33,151 bases of DNA from contig CALKGI010000027.1 of assembly GCA_938085045.1 (NCBI GenBank), positions 1 through 33,151 of the forward strand. Reading direction: 5' to 3'. The position numbers and the translations under genes were made by a program. This document shows positions 28,045 through 33,151 of this stretch, piece after piece (the stretch's first letter is position 1; each line of letters begins with the position of its first letter). Below the pieces are notes generated by a model, which searched no databases, was not told where the DNA came from, and saw nothing but the letters and a program-made list of their open reading frames with translations. The DNA comes from an uncultured Alteromonadaceae bacterium (GTDB taxonomy: Bacteria > Pseudomonadota > Gammaproteobacteria > Enterobacterales > Alteromonadaceae).

Positions 28045-28788
28045 TTAATCCAAAAGCCCGGGCAATGCGTTCACACCATAATAATCGACAATCAGGATGG
28101 GTAATGAACTTAGTACGGCAACTCGATTGTGTGGCGTGATATGGGTTTCGAGTTGTTTGTCGAATATCGTATCTTGGGCAATGTAACGAGTAGGTAAACT
28201 AAATTCACCGTCTATTAAGTAGTGCAACTTTTTACAATGTTCGCTGACTAATGTTTGCCATTGGGCCGCTGTATACCGGCCTATTTGATTGTAGCAAGGA
28301 TCACATTGTTGACTGGCCAAAGCCTTGTATTTGATATTGGTTTTGGCTGGAACGCAGACAGATTTGAAATCTATATCCTGTTTGATATGCTTTATCGCTT
28401 CAACCATCGGATAGCTGATATACAGTTTGCCGTTTTCTGACTCATCGTCAAAGTGAGCGAGCATTTTGCTGATCACTTCGTCTGATGCGCTAGTATCATG
28501 GCCGTCATAATCAAAGAATAAATAAACCTGCGAAACACTACGCCGCGAAACACCAGCTAAGTGGTCGATATTGGTGTCTTTGGTACGCAGTACATCTAGC
28601 AAAACCTCAACGGTATCAACATTTTCGTCGTCGTAACCTTCAATTTCTTGATACAGCTTATAGATGTGGGTATTGAATGACGCGTAGATGATAGTGTCAT
28701 CTTCATTTAAAAAGTGCTGCCGGAGGTTGTCGACTAATCGTTTTTCAGTTCTTTCACCTTCGAAAATAAACAGGATGGTATCAGACAC
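28045..28788 (-). CDS. TOPRIM-like (RloB/DUF4435-like) putative nuclease partner of an ATPase
   Basis: 247 aa, GTG start. The N-terminal 'ILFIFEGERTEKRLVDNL' places a conserved Glu (E10) after a beta-strand. 'VYLFFDYDGHDTSASDE' gives a D93-x-D95-G motif. Together these match the E...DxD metal centre of TOPRIM domains, as in RloB- and OLD-like proteins. 'YISYPMVEAIKHI' (123-135) and a C-x2-C pair (C162/C165) follow. The start overlaps the stop of the ATPase gene by eight bases (GTGTCTGA), so the two are translationally coupled. Known ATPase-TOPRIM pairs such as PARIS (AriA/AriB) act in phage defence; a defence role here is inference. It converges on the EcsC gene with only 10 bases between. 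Confidence 0.75.
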   Translation of the reverse strand: MSDTILFIFEGERTEKRLVDNLRQHFLNEDDTIIYASFNTHIYKLYQEIEGYDDENVDTVEVLLDVLRTKDTNIDHLAGVSRRSVSQVYLFFDYDGHDTSASDEVISKMLAHFDDESENGKLYISYPMVEAIKHIKQDIDFKSVCVPAKTNIKYKALASQQCDPCYNQIGRYTAAQWQTLVSEHCKKLHYLIDGEFSLPTRYIAQDTIFDKQLETHITPHNRVAVLSSLPILIVDYYGVNALPGLLD

Positions 28789-29893
28789 CGAAAGTGCCCG
28801 CTTTGTACATTTTTTCGATGTTGTGGGCGAATCTGAGTTCTTTTCTGGTTCGGTTGGCCAGTGACTTTATTTCTTTGTTATTCATTAAAAAATAACAATC
28901 TGGGCGTAGCAAGTCGTTGGTCATTAACGAGGTGTTGTGGGTGGTTAATACTACTTGGGGTTGAATGGTCCTGAGTTTTTCGATGAGCAAAGCTGATAAT
29001 GATTGATGATAGAAGGCATCGAATTCGTCGATGAAGACAAATGAGACGTTTGCATTGGCTTCTATCCTTTTGAACCAAGCGTAAAACACTTCCAGTGAAC
29101 GCGATCCTGTTGAAGCAATATCAAAAAAGCTGATTTGTTTATCTCCAAAAGCCATGGCTATACGAACGTCACCAGATTCCCTTATTGCTTTTAATTGGCA
29201 TTCTATACCTGCATTATTTAAGAACAACTGAAAATCTTTAAGGTTTCCCCGATTTACAATATCGGCTTCAATATTACTGCCGCTCTCTTTCAGCCCTATG
29301 AAGATATTTTTATCTAAAGAACGAAAATACAACATGCCATTGATGAATTTAAGAAACTCGTTAAAAAGGCGATTAACAATATTTGCCGCTAACACCGCAT
29401 TATTTTCAACGTATGAGACGACTGATATTTGTGAGTCACCGAGATCTTTTCTTAGGGTTTCGGTACCTTCAAGCTCGATAGTGGCAAAAGAACTGACCCG
29501 CCGATCTATAGCAATATACTCAATACTATCAATACTGAGCTTTTCATAAACCAATACTCTTTCGCTGGATTTGCCATATTGATATTTAAGGCTCTGCTCA
29601 CCAAATTTGAATTCATAAGTAAACTCAGCCAAATTACTGTGACTAAAAGCATTCAGGTAGTTCTTATAATTCTCTGGTCTGTCATTTTTACTAGTCAAAT
29701 GTGCTACCAAATCAAATATCGCAAAACCTAAATTAGATTTTCCTACGCCATTTTGGCCATAGATCAACGCCTTACTAACAACCTTGTCTTTAACGCATTC
29801 ACTATTAAACGCATAAGACTTGGTGTCGGTAAAATCAAAGCTAAATGTCTTTTCAAAATTCTTAAAATTGGTGACTTCAAATTTGGTTAACAT
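28781..29893 (-). CDS. RloA-like ABC/AAA-type ATPase (COG1106-like), putative defence sensor
   Basis: 370 aa. 'LTKFEVTNFKNFEKTFSFDF' is the typical RecF/SMC-like N-terminal strand pair. Walker A is G46-QNGVGKS (46-53). The signature-like 'STGSRSLEVFY' starts at 261, Walker B 'FVFIDEFDAF' (285-294) has catalytic E290, and the H-loop is 'LTTHNTS' with H319. The end 'HNIEKMYKAGTFG' is common in RloA/COG1106 proteins. I chose ATG 29891-29893. The frame can extend to a TTG at 29938, but that adds 15 poorly conserved residues, has no Shine-Dalgarno, and would lie upstream of a good extended -10. Its stop overlaps the TOPRIM-like gene. Likely forms an ATP-dependent complex with that protein. Confidence 0.85.
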   Translation of the reverse strand: MLTKFEVTNFKNFEKTFSFDFTDTKSYAFNSECVKDKVVSKALIYGQNGVGKSNLGFAIFDLVAHLTSKNDRPENYKNYLNAFSHSNLAEFTYEFKFGEQSLKYQYGKSSERVLVYEKLSIDSIEYIAIDRRVSSFATIELEGTETLRKDLGDSQISVVSYVENNAVLAANIVNRLFNEFLKFINGMLYFRSLDKNIFIGLKESGSNIEADIVNRGNLKDFQLFLNNAGIECQLKAIRESGDVRIAMAFGDKQISFFDIASTGSRSLEVFYAWFKRIEANANVSFVFIDEFDAFYHQSLSALLIEKLRTIQPQVVLTTHNTSLMTNDLLRPDCYFLMNNKEIKSLANRTRKELRFAHNIEKMYKAGTFGV

Positions 29894-29926
29894 TGAATTC
29901 TTAAGTCGATTGCGGATGTTGTTGGG

Positions 29927-29935
29927 ACTATAACA
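29927..29935 (-). promoter_or_regulatory. Possible extended -10 promoter of the ATPase/TOPRIM pair
   Basis: On the minus strand this reads TGTTATAGT, an extended -10 (TG-N-TATAAT with one mismatch), about 34 bases upstream of the ATG at 29893. No good -35 is seen, as is usual for extended -10 promoters. It suggests the cassette has its own promoter rather than relying on the salvage operon upstream. Confidence 0.35.
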
Positions 29936-30003
29936 CAAGAGGGGGTAATAGCCGTAAAAAAAATACGGAAGAGGGTCGTTAGGATTTTAATGGAGAAATA
30001 CAG

Positions 30004-30024
30004 GGGCCGAGGAAACCAAGGCCC
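30004..30024 (-). terminator. Possible terminator hairpin after gpt
   Basis: On the minus strand GGGCC-TT-GG-TTT-CC-TC-GGCCC forms a 5-bp G+C stem, an internal loop and 2 more pairs. It starts about 20 bases past the gpt stop. The following CCTGTATTTCTCC has only a weak T-run, so termination may be partial. Confidence 0.35.
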
Positions 30025-30045
30025 AAGTGGTTATAGAACCGAAGG

Positions 30046-30522
30046 TTACTCTTTACCAGCCAACGGATCTTCATACTTCATCACCAAATCCCAAGGCAGG
30101 TGAATCCAAGTATCTTGGTCAATGTCGGTGACATACATATCAACCAATGGCTTGCCTTGTGGCTTGGCATAAACGGTCACAAAAGTGGCGTTAGGGAATT
30201 TGTCGTTGATGACTTTAGCGGTAGAACCGGTGTCGACTAAGTCGTCAACAATCAAAATGTCGTCGGCATCGTCTAATACATCTTTGATGATTTGCAGGCC
30301 ACGTTGCTTGTCGTTGTCGTAGCTTGAGATACAAATAGTATCAACCAATCGAATGTTTAGTTCGCGAGCCAAAATCGCTGCTGGCACCAAACCGCCACGG
30401 CTTACTGCGACAATACCGCGAAACGTCTTGCCCGATTTAATCAGCATGGCAGCCAATTGACGAGTGGTGCGGTGCATGTCTTCCCAAGAGACATAAAATT
30501 CTTTGTGATCAAGTGGTTCCAT
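30046..30522 (-). CDS. gpt: Xanthine-guanine phosphoribosyltransferase
   Basis: 158 aa, close to the E. coli enzyme in length and along most of its sequence pattern. 'GIVAVSRGGLVPAAILAREL' (36-55), 'DTICISSYDNDKQRGL' (the flexible loop), and the PRPP-binding motif 'ILIVDDLVDTGST' (89-101) are present. The C-terminal 'DIDQDTWIHLPWD' holds the purine-stacking Trp seen in XGPRT. It converts guanine, xanthine and hypoxanthine to the nucleotides using PRPP and is usually peripheral to the inner membrane. AAGG eight bases before the ATG supports the start. It lies 60 bases after tdk, with a weak hairpin between, and is the last gene of the salvage group. Confidence 0.96.
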   Translation of the reverse strand: MEPLDHKEFYVSWEDMHRTTRQLAAMLIKSGKTFRGIVAVSRGGLVPAAILARELNIRLVDTICISSYDNDKQRGLQIIKDVLDDADDILIVDDLVDTGSTAKVINDKFPNATFVTVYAKPQGKPLVDMYVTDIDQDTWIHLPWDLVMKYEDPLAGKE

Positions 30523-30562
30523 CAGTCTTACCTTTAATATTGGATAATCGAAAATTTAAATA

Positions 30563-30589
30563 AGTGTAGCCGAAGCTTGGTTTTACACT
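30563..30589 (-). terminator. Weak hairpin between tdk and gpt
   Basis: On the minus strand AGTGTA (30584-30589) pairs with TACACT (30563-30568) around an AAGCTTC-containing loop with two inner C-G pairs, overlapping the tdk stop. TTATTTAAATTTT follows. It could be a weak terminator or an attenuating stem-loop lowering expression of gpt. Confidence 0.3.
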
Positions 30590-31161
30590 CGCTTTGCTTC
30601 AAAAAAATGTCGGCGACAAACCGAGACGTAACGCGAATCACCGCCAATCTCAATTTGTTCTCCCTCAGTATCTGGCTGTCCTTCACTGTTGACCCTAAGC
30701 ACCATAGTGGCTTTGCGTCCGCAGTGGCACACGGTTTTGATTTCGCTGAGTTTATCGGCCAAAACCAGCAAATAAACGCTGCCTTCAAACGGTTCACCCT
30801 GATAGTCAGAGCGCAAGCCATAACACAATACTGGAATGTTCAACTCGTCGGTCACCCGGGCCAACTGTAAAACCTGTGCCTTGCTTAAAAACTGGGCTTC
30901 GTCGATAAAAATACAGTTAATGGGGTGCTCGCCAACAGACTTGAGGGTTTCGAGCCAAAAGTCGGTCTCACAGGCAAATGTCGAGGCTTCTTCAGACAGA
31001 CCAATACGAGAGCTGATTTTGCCCTTACCGTAACGGTCATCAATGGCGGCGGTATAAAGCTTGGTGCTCATACCGCGTTCTTGGTAGTTATAGGCCGATT
31101 GCAGCAGGCTGGTTGATTTGCCCGCGTTCATGGCCGAAAAGTAAAAATATAGCTGAGCCAC
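30583..31161 (-). CDS. tdk: Thymidine kinase
   Basis: 192 aa, type II TK. P-loop '[13 protein letters not shown]' (9-21), Walker B/catalytic '[10 protein letters not shown]' with E88 as the likely base, and the lasso/thymidine-binding end '[14 protein letters not shown]'. Zinc-site cysteines and histidine are present: C145 and C147 in 'TVCHCGRKA', C182 and H185 near the end. It phosphorylates thymidine to dTMP in the cytosol. The start is a GTG two bases after the deoD stop, giving strong coupling. It is slightly shorter than the E. coli enzyme (205 aa), ending soon after the zinc-binding His. Confidence 0.96.
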   Translation of the reverse strand: MAQLYFYFSAMNAGKSTSLLQSAYNYQERGMSTKLYTAAIDDRYGKGKISSRIGLSEEASTFACETDFWLETLKSVGEHPINCIFIDEAQFLSKAQVLQLARVTDELNIPVLCYGLRSDYQGEPFEGSVYLLVLADKLSEIKTVCHCGRKATMVLRVNSEGQPDTEGEQIEIGGDSRYVSVCRRHFFEAKRV

Positions 31162-31163
31162 GG

Positions 31164-31865
31164 TTAAAGCATACCCAGCGCGATTTGAACCATTTCATCA
31201 AACGTGGTTTGACGCTCTTCGGCAGGTAGCGCCTCGCCAGTAACAATGTGGTCACTCACGGTGCAAATAGCCAATGCGTTAGCACCAAATTCAGCGGCAA
31301 CACCGTACAAACCAGCAGCTTCCATTTCGGCAGCTAAAATGCCGTATTTATCGAGCGTGTCGTAAATGCTGTTATCCCACTGGTAAAAAATATCAGTAGT
31401 AAAAATGTTACCAACTTTGGCTTCAATGCCTTGGTCAGCAGCCGATTTTACTGCCTTTTCGAGCAAAGAATAAGTGGCGATAGCGCTGTAATGCAGGCCG
31501 TTTAAACGGTTTTGGTTTACTGGCGAATCAGTCGTGGCGCCCATGGCAATAACCACGTCACGCAGCTTCACGCCTTTTTTGATGCCGCCACAACTGCCGA
31601 TACGAATGATGTTTTTAACGCCAAAGTCTTTAACCAACTCGGTGGCGTAAATAGAAATAGACGCAACGCCCATGCCCGAACCCATGATGCTAACTGGCTT
31701 ACCTTTATAGGTGCCAGTGTAACCGAACATGTTACGTACTGAACAAACCTGCTTGGCGTCAGTTAAAAAGTTCTCTGCGATGTGTTTGGCACGCAAAGGG
31801 TCGCCCGGCATTAAGACCGTTTGAGCGAAGTCGCCGGGTTCGGCATTGATATGTGGAGTGGCCAT
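31164..31865 (-). CDS. deoD: Purine nucleoside phosphorylase, DeoD type
   Basis: 233 aa hexameric-type PNP. '[13 protein letters not shown]' with H5, '[18 protein letters not shown]' (phosphate site, G21-D22 and R25), '[20 protein letters not shown]', '[17 protein letters not shown]', 'RIGSCGGI', '[11 protein letters not shown]' and '[12 protein letters not shown]' (Ser/Asp of the base pocket) are all family landmarks. It cleaves purine (deoxy)nucleosides with phosphate to base plus (deoxy)ribose-1-phosphate. The sugar phosphate goes to DeoB encoded just upstream, and the bases to Gpt downstream. A GAGG sits five bases before the ATG. Confidence 0.97.
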   Translation of the reverse strand: MATPHINAEPGDFAQTVLMPGDPLRAKHIAENFLTDAKQVCSVRNMFGYTGTYKGKPVSIMGSGMGVASISIYATELVKDFGVKNIIRIGSCGGIKKGVKLRDVVIAMGATTDSPVNQNRLNGLHYSAIATYSLLEKAVKSAADQGIEAKVGNIFTTDIFYQWDNSIYDTLDKYGILAAEMEAAGLYGVAAEFGANALAICTVSDHIVTGEALPAEERQTTFDEMVQIALGML

Positions 31866-31887
31866 AATGTCCTCTGTCTATTGGTGT

Positions 31888-33120
31888 TTATTTATGTGAG
31901 CTTAGATTTTGATAAAATGAAGTACCGTATTCCATCGCTGGTAAATTCAGTGCATCGGCAAGGCTTTGACCTAGGTCGGCAAACGTGTCGCGCTCACCTA
32001 AGTCTTGTGCTTTTAACTGTGAACCATAGCACAAGATTGGAATATATTCCCTAGTGTGGTCACTACCCGGCCAGGTTGGATCGCAACCATGATCGGCAGT
32101 TAAAATCAGCATGTCGTCATCACTCATCTTGTCGATAAACGGTGCCAAGCGAACATCCAAATACTCCAGCGCCAATGCATAACCTACCGGGTCGCGTCGA
32201 TGCCCATAATGAGAATCAAAGTCAACTAGGTTGGTAAATACAATGCTGTTGTCGGGCGCATCAAGCTGTTGTTGCTCTGCGGTGTCGATTAATTCTTCAA
32301 GGCCCGTGGCCTTGAATTTTTCGCTGATACCTTGCTGGGCAAAAATATCGGCGATTTTACCAATACTAATAACCTTGCCACCGGCATCGGTCATTTTTTC
32401 GAGCACGGTTTTGCTCGGTGGTAATAAAGATAAGTCGCGGCGGTTGCCAGTGCGCACATAATTGTCTGAGGCGTCACCAACGAATGGGCGAGCGATAACG
32501 CGGCCAATGTTGTAAGGTTCTAAGATTTCGCGGGCCAATTCACATAACTTTAATAATCGCTCAAGGCCAAAATGGTCTTCGTGGGCGGCGATTTGAAAAA
32601 CGCTGTCGCTTGAAGTGTAAATGATGGGCAAGCCGGTTTTAATGTGTTCGTCGCCAAATTTAGCTATAACCTCGGTGCCTGATGCATGGCCATTACACAA
32701 AGAGCCTTCTATGCCGCCTTCTTTGTATAGCTTGGTAAGTAATTCGTCAGGAAAACAATTGGCTTTTTTGCCAAAGTAACCCCAATCGAACAATACAGGC
32801 ACGCCCATCATTTCCCAATGACCGCTTGGTGTGTCTTTACCTGTGCTGATTTCTTTGGCGTAACTGTAAGAGCCGATAGGCGTTGGTAGATTGTTCTCAA
32901 GTACTTCTTTGCAGTGTAATGGCTTGCCGGTAGAACCTTGATAAGCGTGAGCCATACCTAAGCGACACAAGTTAGGAATACTCATTGGACGTTGCTGTTT
33001 TTCGGCAAAAGCTTTGGCCAAGTTGCCCAAAGTGTCGGCACCAACATCACCAAAGTCGGCTGCATCGGGTGTTTCACCCAATCCAAGACTGTCGATAACA
33101 AATATAAATACTCTAGACAT
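31888..33120 (-). CDS. deoB: Phosphopentomutase
   Basis: 410 aa, full length (E. coli about 407), alkaline-phosphatase-like fold. The metal ligand D10 is in 'FIFVIDSLGLGETPDAADFG'. 'EISTGKDTPSGHWEMMG' carries the phosphorylated Thr region, 'NLVDFDSHYGHRRDP' the substrate cap end, and 'LTADHGCDPTWPGSDHTREY' the second metal-site Asp/His residues. It interconverts (deoxy)ribose-1- and -5-phosphate. It is the first gene of the operon visible here, 22 bases before deoD. Only ~30 bases upstream are in the window, so whether deoC/deoA precede it cannot be seen. Confidence 0.97.
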   Translation of the reverse strand: MSRVFIFVIDSLGLGETPDAADFGDVGADTLGNLAKAFAEKQQRPMSIPNLCRLGMAHAYQGSTGKPLHCKEVLENNLPTPIGSYSYAKEISTGKDTPSGHWEMMGVPVLFDWGYFGKKANCFPDELLTKLYKEGGIEGSLCNGHASGTEVIAKFGDEHIKTGLPIIYTSSDSVFQIAAHEDHFGLERLLKLCELAREILEPYNIGRVIARPFVGDASDNYVRTGNRRDLSLLPPSKTVLEKMTDAGGKVISIGKIADIFAQQGISEKFKATGLEELIDTAEQQQLDAPDNSIVFTNLVDFDSHYGHRRDPVGYALALEYLDVRLAPFIDKMSDDDMLILTADHGCDPTWPGSDHTREYIPILCYGSQLKAQDLGERDTFADLGQSLADALNLPAMEYGTSFYQNLSSHK

Positions 33121-33151
33121 AATAGAAACCTGACCAATTACTAAGCTTTTT

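Noticed and set aside
29894-29938. N-terminal extension of the ATPase to a TTG codon
   Set aside because: It adds 15 residues before the conserved strand, has no Shine-Dalgarno, and lies over a probable extended -10 sequence.
29952-29972. CCGTA/TACGG hairpin with an all-A loop between gpt and the ATPase gene
   Set aside because: Only 5 bp with no T-run after it on the minus strand; too weak to call a terminator.
30534-30821. 95-codon minus-strand frame within the tdk gene
   Set aside because: It is an out-of-frame reading of the tdk coding sequence, which has complete kinase motifs.

Overview
The window looks like chromosome from a marine gammaproteobacterium, probably Alteromonadales-like. 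The evidence is moderate-to-low G+C, a secreted DUF3718-type small protein, a TonB-dependent receptor with the usual VTVTGSHIKR N-terminus, and a deoB-deoD-tdk-gpt salvage operon. The species cannot be named from sequence reading alone.

Layout. (1) Positions 1-23590, all on the minus strand and read right to left, form a surface polysaccharide (O-antigen or capsule) cluster. In transcription order it holds a WbpM-type membrane dehydratase, a Wzx flippase, a GT4 glycosyltransferase, a Wzz chain-length protein, a large Wzy/ligase-type membrane protein with a C-terminal beta-domain, TviB/WbpO dehydrogenase, TviC/WbpP 4-epimerase, RmlB, RmlA, RmlC, a DegT aminotransferase, a GT2 glycosyltransferase, the three UDP-L-FucNAc enzymes (WbjB/C/D = CapE/F/G), two GT4 glycosyltransferases, a second Wzy, a hexapeptide acyltransferase and a second Wzx cut by the window edge. 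(2) Positions 23591-28034, plus strand, carry a DUF3718-like secreted protein with a clear terminator, a TonB-dependent receptor and an orphan EcsC-family protein. (3) Positions 28045-29893, minus strand, hold a two-gene cassette: an ABC/RloA-type ATPase overlapping a small TOPRIM-like protein. This is the best candidate for an anti-phage system. (4) Positions 30046-33120, minus strand, are a nucleoside/purine salvage operon, deoB-deoD-tdk-gpt.

How the genes work together. The sugar genes predict UDP-GalNAcA (TviC/TviB), dTDP-4-keto-6-deoxy sugars (RmlABC, with rmlD absent from the window and an aminotransferase in its place), UDP-L-FucNAc (WbjBCD) and UDP-4-keto-6-deoxy-GlcNAc (WbpM). Four glycosyltransferases would assemble the repeat, Wzx would flip it, and Wzy with Wzz would polymerise it. 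There are two flippases and two polymerase/ligase candidates, and no initiating sugar-phosphate transferase in view. The cluster may therefore be composite, or continue beyond the left edge.

The most interesting points are the ATPase/TOPRIM pair, the polymerase/ligase carrying a carbohydrate-binding-like tail, the rmlABC-plus-aminotransferase arrangement without rmlD, and the duplicated Wzx/Wzy functions.
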